From: Isoetes taiwanensis
Taxonomy: Eukaryota > Streptophyta > Lycopodiopsida > Isoetales > Isoetaceae
Assembly: GCA_021234155.1 (NCBI GenBank)
Contig: JAJEKV010000020.1
Location: 2,219,275 to 2,283,274, forward strand
DNA length: 64,000 nt
Direction of reading: 5' to 3'
Shown: one piece after another, positions 23,300-34,032 of the stretch
Layout: every line of letters begins with the position of its first letter
Position numbering within the stretch: position 1 is the stretch's first letter
The notes under the pieces: model-generated
What the model saw: only the letters and a program-made list of their open reading frames with translations
What the model was told of the DNA's origin: nothing
Databases searched by the model: none
Translations under genes and position numbers: made by a program

Positions 23300-24870
23300 G
23301 CCGCTACAAAGGCGCACATTCTAAGTGTCATAAATCGAGGCCGCCTCCACGAGAATGGCAAATAGCGGGTCGATAAGGCATGGGAGCTGTTTAGCACATG
23401 GTATGACAAAATAGTGGAGAAAGAACGGGATTTTCGTCGAAAACATCCCGGCGAGTTCGAGGAGGAGCTAGAGGAGCCATGGATGCAACCACATCGTATA
23501 TAATAAGTTTTGCCCGAAAGGTAGACATTATGGCGAGTGTAACAGTTTATCGATGCATACGGGCGGCATCCTTCATAGCTTCATGGTCGAGCTGGTCCTG
23601 ACGCGGAAACCATGTCCCGCGGATCGGTTTGCCTTCACTAAGCATCCAAGCTTTTCTTAAGATGTTTCCAAACCCCGATCATGACCGAATAAGAAGGTTC
23701 TTGAAGAAACTACCCGCAGAATCGCGGTGCAAGAGGGGAAGGAAAGTTTTTCGCCTAGATATCATGTTCAAAGACATACATGATTTACACTAAGCCAAGC
23801 AAAGATGCCAGTTCTTCTTCAAGTGCACAGTGTCGCCGAAAACAAACGCCCGCCACCAAAGAGAGGAGCCGATAGATCCCGAGGAAGAGAAGCTCAGATT
23901 GAAAATGAGGAGATCGAGGTTGTGGAACAGAGGTCTCCGAGAAAAAGTTATCTACTTGGGGGCTATCGAAGCATATCCCATCCATGTAGGTGGGAAACCA
24001 TACTTGTTGTTGCCGGACATATCCGGGTGACAGGGTTGAGAGAAGACGAGATATTGGGCCATATATGCCCATGTTGTAGGCCCGGAGGACTTATAGACTT
24101 TGAGACCCGATGTCCCCGCACAAATGATGGAGGTCGTGACTTATGATGGATCCTCAATACCTCCGTGAGGATGCATTTGAAATTGTCATGCAGCAAGTCG
24201 GGCGGTATGAAGCAAAGAAAAGATGTCAAATTTGAAGTCGCTAGCTCTTCAAACACCGCTCAATTCATAGAACGTGAGTCGTCAAGTCCGCTTTCAAAAT
24301 AACAAACCCACCAAGGTCGAATCGGGACAAAAGAGAGGTATTTATCCGGTTTCATTTTCTATTTCTTCTTGAATCGATGTTTCTTTTATGCAGAGTTATT
24401 TATTGATGACTTCGCAAGGCATCGAGAGTCACCCTAGGTAGGGACGCCAAGATTGCACATTATATGGGCTACCTTCACAAGGGGAAATTATTGTGTTTCA
24501 CAATAAATATAGTCCATCCGAGTACAGAGGGTCCTCAAGCTTAAGGCTCATTATTAGTCGGCAACCACGTGCCCCTAGCCTCAAACTATGATCGAAAGTG
24601 GTAGCAAAGAGATAGGGCTATCGCAATGTATGTCTTCTGGGGCTTCAAAATGTACTCGTCCCTGCAAATAAAGCAGCTCTAGGTTTTGGGTGGAGCGGAC
24701 AAGGAAACATCAAGGCTTTTGTCCCAGGTAATGTAAGGACCCCGACATATTGTATCCGTTAGATGCAATTGGGGCTGGAGTAAAAGAAGAGGACTTAGAA
24801 GATTTTGATTCGGTACTACAGTGCCCGATGCCAAGAAAAGGAAATGTACTTAAAAAACTTATGTATGAAT
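23300..24870 (+). pseudogene. Gene B of the large element: unknown, reading frame broken
   Basis: Coding-like frames run on the plus strand between arrays 1 and 2. There is a charged N-terminal part (IVEKERDFRRKHPGEFEEEL near 23.4 kb) and a basic central part (EEEKLRLKMRRSRLWNRGLR, then YLGAIEAYPIHVGGKPYLLL at 23.9-24.0 kb). Near 24.7-24.83 kb is LYPLDAIGAGVKEEDLEDFD, followed by a basic end. At least four frame changes separate them. No domain is recognised. If the breaks are artefacts the product would be about 450-500 residues. Array 2 follows directly. Confidence 0.35.
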
Positions 24871-25028
24871 ATAATGTCTTTTCTATAAATTGTCTTTTTC
24901 TATAATGTATCAATTGTTTTCATATGACTAAATTGTTTTTGTATGAATGTTCATTTATGATATTCATTAATTGTTAGACTTCAATGTGAGCAATAAATCC
25001 TTGTTAGATGTATATGTTAGGTATTCTT

Positions 25029-25405
25029 TAATGGTGGCTACAAAGGCGAAAACAGATGTCGCCAGCTTTTGTTCCGGGCGATTTCGCATCCGCGGGCTAC
25101 AAAGGCGAAAACAAAGGGTTGGCAATTTTGACTACCCTATTTCGCGACCGCGGGCTACGGTGCGAAAAAAACAGTCATGCTCTGCAGCTTTTGATCGCCC
25201 TATTTCGCGACCGCGGGCTACGGTGCGAAAAGAGGATGTCGGCAGCTTTTGACCGACGATTTCGCGACCGCGGGCTACGGCATGTCGAAAACAGGCGCCC
25301 ATAGCTTTTGACTGCCCTATTTCGCGACCGCGGCTACGGTGCGAAAAACAAAGATGTCGGCAGCTTTTGACCGCCTGATTTCAAGACCGCGGCTACCGTA
25401 ACATT
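25029..25405. repeat. Palindrome array 2 (about 7 copies, variant form)
   Basis: Copies lie near 25029, 25082, 25139, 25203, 25259, 25319 and 25378, with periods of 53-64 bp. The left arm reads TTTCGCGACCGCGGGCTACGG instead of the TTTCGCACCGTGGCTACGG seen elsewhere. The same CAC to CGAC and GTGG to GCGGG changes occur in every copy, which could be a systematic base-calling error. Spacers share a GATGTCGGCAGCTTTTGACCG motif. Confidence 0.9.
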
Positions 25406-25557
25406 TTTCGCTGTAGGGGTTTATGGATCGGACGCATAATATTGCTTAATTGAATTTCTTCTCCTTGCTAAAATCCGCCATGTCCATGGAAGGCGCTTAG
25501 CTCAAATCCCACAAAATGAGGCGCTTGACCGGGGCCGTAATGTTGATGAGGTCATTA

Positions 25558-26020
25558 CTAGCAGCCGTAGACTTCTATTCCAATCACGAGGGCGAGGGCG
25601 CTTATTCCCATCACAAGCCGCCAGATGGACGAGAGGAGGTTGTCCTTACGTAAGACTTCGCAAACCCTTGGGTCGTCGCCCACACTATTAGTAATAGTGT
25701 GGACGAATATTTCAAAACCCGACCGCTTTCCTAGTCGGGTCACCTTGCCGAAATACCGGTAAGGTTGTTGGGGAAGGAGTTTTCCGCGGACGCAACCGCC
25801 CCGCCACAATATTCCAGCCTGTGATGATCAGATTGTGGTAGCAAAGGGACACAACTCGATCCAACAGCCCCCCTGCCGTTCCCCACCCCGAGCGGAGACA
25901 TTGAGGAAGCCGCCGGGTCATACGTCGTGTGGCCCAAAGTTGATGTCATCCATGTCCCAAGACGGAGTCACGGCCATTCCAGCTTCTTGTGTAATGAGCT
26001 GGATTACGTGTTGAAACCAC
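25558..26020 (-). pseudogene. Gene G of the large element: unknown small protein
   Basis: Minus-strand frames from about 26.0 kb down to a stop at 25558 give a C-terminal part that is open for 83 residues (CVRGKLLPQQPYRYFGKVTR, then GFEIFVHTITNSVGDDPRVC, ending LVIGIEVYGC). The upstream part shifts frame (LDRVVSLCYHNLIITGWNIV). It lies head to head with the H3-like gene, about 20-100 bp apart, so the two could share a promoter. Its 3' end faces palindrome array 2. The function is unknown. Confidence 0.35.
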
Positions 26021-26042
26021 GGGGGGGTCTACACACCCGGCC

Positions 26043-26892
26043 GTGCTTTGGCCGGCTGACTGTGGCCATGGTGCCCAAAGGCTCATGAATCGCTATCTCC
26101 TCGCCTCGACGTTGGGACCACTATTGCATTCCCAAACGCTTGGCGCTGGTGGGGGAGGAAGAACCGCAGACTATGGAAGTGCAAAGATGACCCGCATCAC
26201 CGGGTCCAAAGATGATCGCCAGGATCGACGGGCCGCAAGATCAAGATCACCGGTCCAAAGAAAATCAGCCGGATCAGCCCAAAGAAGATCATCGTGGACC
26301 AAAGATGTTGATCCCGGGAACCCTAGTTCGAGTGGAAAAGGTTCTAGGAAGCCCCGGCGAAAGCTGAAATCCAGGCCGAAGAAATCCGAGCCGGCAAAGC
26401 CTCCTAGGCTTGTTCCTACTGCGAGACAAGCTGAGAGAGATGCAGGCAAGGAGACCGATAAGCTTGGTAATAAGCGGAAGCCTAAGGAAGGGGAGCCTAG
26501 TGTTAGATATGGTGGCCCCGAAGATGAAGGGTGCTCCTCCCGCACTCGTGCTTTGAGGGAGATCGTGCATCGGCAGCACGCACTCCCGTACCTCCTCGAT
26601 TCCCAAGCTTGCCTTCGCTAGAATGGTCAGTTTGAGATGCAGGAAATTATTGAGAGGAGGAAGGAAGCAAGAAGCAAGAGGAGGGACAGAGCACCGTGAC
26701 TTCATCCCGATGGTGGAGGAGGAGGTGAATAGAATCCGTGCAGAGGCCTTGGACATATCAAGAAGAGGCGCAGAGGCTCATCTAATTAGCCTCTTTGAGG
26801 ACAGTGTCCGCTGTTGTGTGCACAGAGGACGTGTTACTGTGCAGGCCAACGATTATGCTTTAGCTAGATACTTCCGTGGATGCCTCCCTTAG
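26043..26892 (+). CDS. Divergent histone H3-like protein with a long basic tail
   Basis: The tail is in frame 3 (26043-26621) and strongly basic: RRAARSRSPVQRKSAGSAQR, then GKGSRKPRRKLKSRPKKSEP. It leads into TRALREIVHRQHALPYLL, matching the H3 alpha-N helix ([11 protein letters not shown]). Frame 1 (26623-26892) gives RDFIPMVEEEVNRIRAEALD, AEAHLISLFEDS, VHRGRVTVQANDYALARYFRG. This matches the H3 alpha-2 and alpha-3 order: [29 protein letters not shown]. One frameshift separates the halves near 26.6 kb; it may be an error. Canonical H3 tail sites (ARTKQTARKS) are absent and loop 1 looks short. Core identity is low, so this is a histone-fold variant, not a normal H3. In plants histones package nuclear DNA; here the role, perhaps packaging or marking the element, is inference. 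Confidence 0.65.
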
Positions 26893-27022
26893 CATCCTTT
26901 TGTAACACTTTTTTGTTTCTTAATATATGAGTGTTTTAGTATTTATCGTCATGAGTGTTTTATATTTATCTGTAATTATTTGCAATTCTATTTATTGCGG
27001 CTGTGCATTTATCTACTAGTGT

Positions 27023-27216
27023 TGACCGTGGCCACGGTGCGAAAATGACTATTCCATATTCTGTGGGAAGGTCTATTTCGCACCGTGGCCACGGTGCGAA
27101 AATGACTATTCCACATTCTTTGGGAAAGTCTATTTCGCACCGTGGCCACGGTGCGAAAATAGTGGTTCCAAAGTTTTTGGAGGGCGCAATTTCGCACCGT
27201 GACTACGGTGCGAAAC
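27023..27216. repeat. Palindrome array 3 (4 copies, 57-58-bp period)
   Basis: Copies begin near 27023 (right-hand part only), 27075, 27133 and 27190. The second and third are exact 26-bp palindromes: TTTCGCACCGTGG followed by its reverse complement. Spacers share TGACTATTCCA and GGGAAGGTCTA. The array sits between the 3' end of the H3-like gene and the 3' end of the minus-strand genes. Confidence 0.97.
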
Positions 27217-27429
27217 AGACTATTCCACACATTGTGAAGAGAATGCTGAACTGAATTTAGAATCTACACGTAAGGAAAATGGCCAAGAGCTTTCCAAATT
27301 GAAAATGTGCGGTAAATAGACGGATCACATGTATCACTTATGGTTACATACTTATAACTCATATAAGAGGCATAGCATGTACATAGAACTCATATAAGAG
27401 GCATAGCATACATGAATGAAGAAGCTTAT

Positions 27430-28090
27430 TCAAGATCGGATCATCATGAAAAGGTAGTTGAGTGATGCGATTAATCTCATAGACGCCACGCCTCGAACCC
27501 TCCAAAGGTGGATAATAACACGATAAAACCCTCCTAAGAACGATTTCGCCCTCTCGCTACTCCTTCCAAATTGTGGATCAAGGGGATACCCTCCGAGAAC
27601 ATCTATGAATATCATTATATGTCATAGTGCAAGTAATGGAGTCCATATCTTCGGGACGAGGAGGCCGAGACATAGCAAATGGACGCCTTCTGCATTGAGT
27701 GGAACCCTACTTATATCGAACAAAATTATTGACATGCAATCAGAAAGCAAAGATTATTGGTTATACATAATGAGCATAATGTACAAAATACACATGTATA
27801 TAATGTACGATATAGCGATATACATTCTCGAGTATTGAGTTAGGGGACTCTTCCGAGTCATTGTCACCAGGCACCCCAGTGATCTTTTCTATCATGTACA
27901 TTTGATGCTCTCTATTCCATATTAGATGGATGATAACATCGAAGGGATCAGGATAATAGCGAGGATTGAGAACGGCAGTGGTCATCCAGTCTTCCATGGG
28001 TATTTCTCGCCATGCGACAATCGCTTGAAATTTTCGTGATTCATCTTGCGTGTAATGGAATCACGCTCAGACCGTAATGAGACCACATGG
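27430..28090 (-). pseudogene. Gene H of the large element: unknown, broken
   Basis: Minus-strand frames: about 28.06-27.76 kb gives DESRKFQAIVAWREIPMEDW, then NPRYYPDPFDVIIHLIWNRE and an acidic GDNDSEESPNS. A second piece at 27.6-27.43 kb gives GGYPLDPQFGRSSERAKSFL and ends at a stop. The stretch between (27.62-27.75 kb) is AT-rich. The pieces may be two exons or two small genes. No family is recognised. Confidence 0.3.
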
Positions 28091-28201
28091 CTAGATCGGA
28101 GGCCAATATTGTCGCGACTCGGCAATTTGATGTATATTTATACCCACCAAAATTATTGATGGTATATACCCGTAAAATTATTGACTATATATACATAGAA
28201 A

Positions 28202-28767
28202 TTATTGATGGTATATACATACCAAAATTATTATCATATACATACTTGTATGGTACTCAGATACTACGTGAGCTACAATATGTAAATATAATGTACGATA
28301 TAGCATATATACCTGATTTCTTTTAAATAGGCATCTATGCCTTGTCTTTGTCTCCGCTTCTTGTTTGCATGCTCCTTGCCTCCCCGTCCGCTTCTTGTTG
28401 CTCTTTGCACCGCCTGTCGCTCCACTAGTTTCTTGCAAATGGTAACTTTGCAAGAACATCCTCGGCTGGGCTGATCCGAATACCGCAAGCGCAAGCGGTA
28501 GAGTTAATACGCACTTTTGATGATTTTTTAACAACTTTTGGGAGCATCGATGGCGCCACGGTCCAACCACGAGCTTGCAAGGCACCGATCAACTTCGCTA
28601 TCGATCGCTATACTCGCCATCTCCTCCACCGAGGAGATCAATTCGAGTGAAGCAAGGTTCACTCTAAGTGCTTTGGGACTTCTTGAACCCCCTCGATTTA
28701 GAAGATAGGCTAGAACAGCTTGAAGGACATGCTTTTCCATGGTTTCATGGCCTACTCTCTCGATCAA
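28202..28767 (-). pseudogene. Gene D of the large element: small protein with a basic end
   Basis: ATG at 28767 opens IERVGHETMEKHVLQAVLAY, NLASLELISSVEEM and DSEVDRCLASSWLD before a stop at 28528. After a frame change the coding character continues as TLPLALAVFGSAQPRMFLQS and a lysine/arginine-rich end (RATRSGRGGKEHANKKRRQR in one frame). The size, helix-rich first half and basic end recall small chromatin proteins. No histone fold can be shown, so this remains a suspicion prompted by the H3-like neighbour. It reads away from array 4 towards array 3. Confidence 0.35.
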
Positions 28768-29193
28768 GATGTGCCTCCGGTCATTCCTACTAATGAGAAG
28801 AATAGGATTTATATCCTCATTGAACTTTTACGACTTCCATTACAAATCTTTTGTGGATATTGGTAAGCTCCTATTCCGCTCCCTTGACTTCAACATCCCG
28901 TGGTTACTTGCCTAGATTCCCCACCGGGATACAATTCCTTGGGATACACGTGACCTATGGCTACATAGCACACAAAGACATAATACGCATATATCACAGA
29001 AGATACTCCACTGGACTGGTATAAAGATTTTCATAGAAATTAAGATATAAGCAAGTGATTTCCGTGTAATTAAGTAACAGCCTCATATTATCATGTATTA
29101 TGTTGGCAATCTTACACTTTTAGTGTAATTGAATGGTTTCTTCTACCATTTTCCTTGTATATTTTCGTGTGAATGTTTTATTTGTAGTCATAT

Positions 29194-29272
29194 TCGACCG
29201 TGGGCCACTTGCATGAAAAATCGCCTCACTTAAAAATTATTGAAGGTCCTATTTCGCACCGTGGCTACAGTA
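29194..29272. repeat. Palindrome array 4 (2 degenerate copies)
   Basis: One copy near 29194 (GACCGTGGGCCACTTGCATG) and one at 29251 (TTTCGCACCGTGGCTACAGTA) are 57 bp apart, the period of the other arrays. The spacer, AAAAATTATTGAAGG(T/G)CCTA, is shared with array 5. Confidence 0.85.
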
Positions 29273-29369
29273 TTAGTACTTCAACAGTATTCCTGGCTAC
29301 TGTGGTATTATACTTCAACAGTATTAGTATTATACTTCAACATTATTGGAGTCGTAGCTATAAATTCTT

Positions 29370-29815
29370 TCACCTTGCTTTCACTTCTCACCTTTGTTCC
29401 ATGTTTTCACATTGCTTTCACTTCTCGTGTTCTCACCTTGCTTTCACTTCTCACCTTGTGTTCCGTGTTCTTTGCTAATTGATCTTGATCCTTGCTTCTT
29501 GCTCCTTCATCTTCGTGCTACTTCATGCTACTTGGTCTTGTTCCTTGCTCCTGATCTTGCTACTTGATCTTGTTCCTTGCTTCCTTGTTCCATGATCTTC
29601 CTTGTTCCTTGCTACTTCATCTACCTGGTTCTTGCTATTTGGTCTTCCTTGTTCCTTGATCTTCTTGCTCCTTGATCTTCCTTGTTCCTTGCTTCTTCCT
29701 ACTTGATCTTGATCCTTGTTCCTTGCTACTTGGTCCTCTTCCTTGCTTCTTGCTCCTTGCCTTGTTCCTTGCTCGCTTCCTTGTTCCTTGCTTGCTTGTG
29801 CAAATGATTGGACCC
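29370..29815. repeat. CT-rich degenerate minisatellite
   Basis: Irregular repeats of CCTTGCTTC, CTTGATCTTGTTCCTTGCT and similar units cover about 440 bp and read as one strongly strand-biased CT tract. It leads directly into gene E and may be its 5' region. The Lys/Arg-rich minus-strand frame across it is a by-product of the repeat. Confidence 0.85.
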
Positions 29816-29846
29816 AATCCTCCCCGGGCTACTCCGTAAGGACTGC

Positions 29847-30395
29847 AAGCATGCCCCCGTGCATTCTCAGGCGGCCCCGAATGGATGAGCTATGGGACCA
29901 TTTCTTGGAGTGGAGGTTGCGCCACAGCCCTACCAAGGAGCTTACAATGGAGTTGATCAACTTCATTCGAGCGATTTGATTGTGGTCATGAGCCACCGAT
30001 GGAAATTAATCCATCCTAATGTTATAGGAGACTTGCAATGAGGGGACTTCTTGAACCCCTCCTTATCCGGGACGAGATGCTACAAAGAATTGAGGCCTCT
30101 TCTTCGTGCTGGCTATTTAGCACACTCTCTGGATGCATACATAACAGAATTCATTCATGAAATTAGCCGGGGACAGATGTATGGCCTTATTAGAGTGTAC
30201 TACCACGAGTACAATGGTTTTGTGGAGTTAGGTCCGCTCTTCTTCCGTGAGTATCATCCTGTGGAATTACTTTTTCTAATGACTAGGTACCCCATATGGT
30301 GGGAAGAATCAGGCTGGGATGAGCGTGAGCTCTTGATTCCTAACCCAGATGCATGGGTTACACCTCGCAGGGGAAGGGGAAGGGGAAGGGGTTAG
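29847..30395 (+). pseudogene. Gene E of the large element: unknown small protein
   Basis: Two frames make up the gene. The first has an ATG near 29850 (MPPCILRRPRMDELWDHFLE, then PTKELTMELINFIRAI). The second is 30051-30395 (LRPLLRAGYLAHSLDAYITE, FIHEISRGQMYGLIRVYYHE, FVELGPLFFREYHPVELLFL), ending in DAWVTPRRGRGRGRG and a stop. A frame change lies near 29.98-30.05 kb. The product would be about 175 residues, helix-rich, with a short RG-rich basic end. It faces array 5. A faint likeness to the N-terminal part of the ORF at 61181 (LRP-L-L..., EI..., LF) is noted as a finding. Confidence 0.4.
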
Positions 30396-30560
30396 GAACC
30401 TAGGGGAACGTTACTAGGGACATACTGCCGTGGTCTCTAGTAACCTTTGCTATCTATCATAAATATTTCATATGATACCGTGATAATATGTTCTATAAAT
30501 ATTCTCTAATATGTTAATATGTTCTCTAATATGTTAATATTCTCTAGTTACTGGCCCATA

Positions 30561-30880
30561 TTTCGCACCGTAGCCACGGTGCGAAATTGACTCAGGTACA
30601 AATTATTGAAGGGCCTATTTCGCACCGTAGCCACGGTGCGAAATCGACTGAGTTACAAATTATTGAAGGGCCTATTTCGCACCGTGGCTACGGTGCGAAA
30701 TCGACTCAGTTATAAATTATTCAAGGGCCTATTTCGCACCGTAGCCACGGTGCGAAATCGACCCAGCATAAAATTATTGAAGGGCCTATTTCAAGATCAG
30801 GGGCTACGCGGTGCGAAATACGTGGATCCAGCTTTTAGTTACAGTTCCATATTTCGCGACCGCGGGCCAATGGCGCGCAA
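30561..30880. repeat. Palindrome array 5 (6 copies, 57-bp period)
   Basis: Copies begin at 30561, 30618, 30675, 30733, 30790 and 30852. The first four are near-perfect palindromes (TTTCGCACCGTAGCC into ACGGTGCGAAA). Spacers are almost identical (CGACTCAGTTA, AAATTATTGAAGGGCCTA). The last two have the CGCGACCGCGGG form. It lies between the convergent ends of genes E and F. Confidence 0.97.
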
Positions 30881-30949
30881 TACATGCATCCAATTTACTT
30901 ACAACACAAAGATTTCGCATTAATCGAAAGCACTATCGAACCGATAAAT

Positions 30950-33660
30950 AAACCAACTCTTTTACAAAGAGAGACGTTATCGAGCTCTCAATACGGACAT
31001 AACCTTTGCCTTGCCTACATCTCATTGATCTCCACTCCCTTGATCGCCAACAAATGCGGACTTATACCAAGTTGCCCTCTTTTTTCCCTTCCGGGTTTTT
31101 GTCTAAACAACTTAGCAAGTGTTGATTCACTCGTTCCGCGATTTCTTCACCCACTTGCACACGATCCTTCAGAAAACCATTGACACATCTCGCTGCAAGG
31201 AATTCCCAACCGAACCTCTCGTGGTTGAGTGAAACGGAAGAATGCATTCTTTGCTTGCTTATGGGACTTCTCCATTCCCCGTGTATTCCAAATTCCCGTG
31301 CTTCCATACTCCCCGACAAAACCACACGCCATGTGCGAACAGAATATGGACATAGTGAGTCAAATTGGCCTCACCCCATGCCGCCGAAAGACTTAGTGAA
31401 GTTTGTGATCGCCTCCCCGAATTTGGCAACATCATTTTCCCCGCACTACCTTTTTTGCATTTCCTTTACCAAGACAGAGAAATCCCGCCATGCCTTGATT
31501 TTCTTCAGCGTGATCCGCCACGATCATTTCGATCATCCTCACCGCAATAAGATCCTTGTAAGCTTCCCAAACACACCGATAAGTTCTCTTTCAAGGAGGC
31601 AAAACCTCTTAGCCTTTGGACCACCCATACTGGGTTTCAGGGAACCTTGCCTGATACCTTTGGATCTTGAAGTATTTTGTAGTGCCCACCATGAAGTCCC
31701 ACATTAGATAGCACCTTTTCAACTTCATGCATGGCAGCTTCCCTAGAGCTTTGGGGTGATTTATTCCAAGCAAACAGATACTCATGTAAACCATCTTGTC
31801 TATGATTCTCAAGAAAGCATGAAGGGTGCATATGTGTACTCTTCTTAACGGAATTGGCGAGAATTGGCATCAAGGTTGTGTCCTTCTCCTCTCTATTTGG
31901 TGGCTCATCCCGACACACTTCCTAATGTACTCTTGTCCAATCCAAATTGAATCTCTTCTTGCATAGAGACAGTAGGGACAAGCATGAGTAGTCTTACCAA
32001 AGACCATGCTTCATTCTCAGACATGCATTTTATTGTCTTCAAATCTGCAAAGAAGATGCCATTCAACCTCGTACTCACCATATCCGTGAACTGCAAGTTT
32101 TTCTCCGATTCCGTGGAGAGGCAATCATTGTGGGAATGGGTGTTTGATCAAAACCCATTTCAAGATAATCGCGTGATTTTCCTCCTGTACCTGAAATAAA
32201 CCAACCCACCAAATGTGATCTTCGACCGGACGGAAAACTTATCATCTAGATTTGACTCTTCATTCCCCGTATTCAAAGCTCGCTCATTAGACTCAACGAA
32301 ACCCTCTCGTGATTTCTCGCCTTTCACCAATTCCATTTCATCCAAATTTTCAAAACAATTCTTAGTTTGCCAACAAGACTCTTCTACCTTCATATCATAA
32401 AATCGAACCAAAAGTCAAGCATTCTAGTTAAGTCTATCCAAAGAATTGTTATTTTCATTAAGGCGTAAAGTATCACCAAACTTCGACTTCTTCTTACCTT
32501 TGGTATAGGATGCCAATGTATCCAAGTTGACACTGCACTGGTCACCGATACATATCACCAAGAAGCTCTTGCACTTGTCTGTTTTCGATGACCTACAAGT
32601 CATCACGCTTAGTCATCCTTGGTAGTAGAATAGTTTTGGTAATGCCTTGTTGTTTAAAGCCATCCCCGCAAGCATCCGAACAAAGCAATATAAGCTTGCC
32701 TACTTATTCCGACATTGTCACACGCTCTTGCAATCGATTCTCGAGGTTTGACTGCTCCCCAACTCCCTGCAATGCTTGATGTACTACAGCCTTTCCTAAG
32801 TTGAATGCTACCGAAGCTTTAACATTCTCAATACATCATCTTTAGTAACTAATTTCTTTAATAAACCGCAATATTAGCGGTTTTCTTATTTTCTTCTCGC
32901 AAGATTTGGATCAACAAGCTTTTTAATAGCCATGACCCTTTTTTTGAGCCTCCACCCCCGGGGCTAATATATTTATGGGCTTCGTGTTTTTGCCCTCTCC
33001 CCGATCCCCAGAGTTCTTTTTAAGCCGCTTGACCCGCTTGTGAAGGGAATCATTTTCTTGCGCAACCCTCTTCATTCCTTGCCGCAGCGGTGCATTCATC
33101 TCACCACTAATTTCTGATTTTCTACCTCCAATTCATTGAGCTTATGCATTGTTGAGACAGAAAAGTAGTTCGCCTGTTGGAGCCGATTAACATCCGATAA
33201 AACTTTGCAATTGAATCCATACAAGTGGTTATACATGGCACGCAAATGTGGATCAAGATACCATTAACCAAATTATTACAAGAACCTAGTAACCCTTTGT
33301 GTCCCTTACAAGCAAATTCAATAAGACCGGATGCGAGTGGAAGTTTGATGGGCTCGAGTGAAAGGATCACATGGATACAGCTTGGCCTTTAGCCCGTAGG
33401 TCTATATTCATGGCTCCGTAAGCTCGCAATGCATCTTCATCTATTGGTTGCTTCCAAGTGAACTTATTCCCCGTAAAGGCGTGCATTCTTTTGGCACTTG
33501 CACTCTAAATTGACCCTCGGAATTAGTTTGATCCCCAAAACGTAAGTATTAGAAGGAAGAACACTCAAAGGAATGCAATGACGACTTCGGAAACCAAATA
33601 CCTTTGCCATTGACGCTGCAAAAGACCGAGAACCGAGGAGATTAGATTAGGAAGATTCTT
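30950..33660 (-). pseudogene. Gene F of the large element: large unknown protein, frame broken
   Basis: Minus-strand coding character runs for about 2.7 kb across many frames, starting near 33620 (MAKVFGFRSRHCIPLSVLPS). Next comes a coiled-coil-like stretch at about 33.2-33.0 kb (NELEVENQKLVV, then KRVAQENDSLHKRVKRLKKN). The middle has KMRMSENEAWSLVRLLML-type helices near 32.0 kb, and the C-terminal part at 31.35-31.15 kb reads GSTGIWNTRGMEKSHKQAKN, AFFRFTQPREVRLG. It is the largest gene of the element and the best candidate for its transposition enzyme, but no DDE, tyrosine recombinase or other catalytic motif is recognisable. Roughly 700-850 residues would result if the indels are errors. 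Confidence 0.4.
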
Positions 33661-33894
33661 GTTAACAAAACGAGCGAAATTGAAAAATTTCGCTATTTGC
33701 CGGCAAGAATCCGCCATAATTCAATTCAAAACTCGCCCGGGCGCCGATGGCAAGATCGTTGGCCGATGGCGCCGATGGCAAGGTCGATGGCGCGAGGGCA
33801 AGCTCAATCGATGGTGTCAAGCTCGATGGCATAAGCTCAAGGTGGGAAAACGAAAATCCTAGATATAATCATCAAATATTCAGGTCGTTAGGAA

Positions 33895-33960
33895 ATAATG
33901 ATTGCGGGGTTAGGTTCGGGGGTTAGGTTCGGAGGTTAGGTAGTTAGGTTAGGGGAGAGT
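33895..33960. repeat. Degenerate telomere-like TTAGG repeats inside the right end
   Basis: GGGGTTAGGTTCGGGGGTTAGG-type units (TTAGG with a TTCGG/TTAGG alternation) repeat about six times just inside the right end of the element. They could be subterminal binding sites or simple G-rich sequence. Confidence 0.7.
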
Positions 33961-34032
33961 GAAATTTAGGTATGGAGGGGGGAAGCTAGGTTCGGCATCC
34001 TACGTGGCGGCCCCCCTAATATATTCTTAGGA

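Noticed and set aside
26171-26756. Long minus-strand frames opposite the H3-like gene
   Set aside because: They mirror the basic-tail coding sequence on the other strand and lack any motif; the plus strand has the H3 landmarks.
29635-29817. Basic minus-strand protein (KKQGTRK repeats)
   Set aside because: It is the reverse reading of the CT-rich minisatellite.
22910-30880. CRISPR array
   Set aside because: The repeats are regularly spaced and palindromic, but the spacers within each array are homologous to one another, there are no cas genes, and the context is plant nuclear DNA.
22914-30923. Proteins with repeated FRTVATVRNR-like motifs on both strands
   Set aside because: They are produced by the palindrome arrays, which read alike on both strands; not genes.
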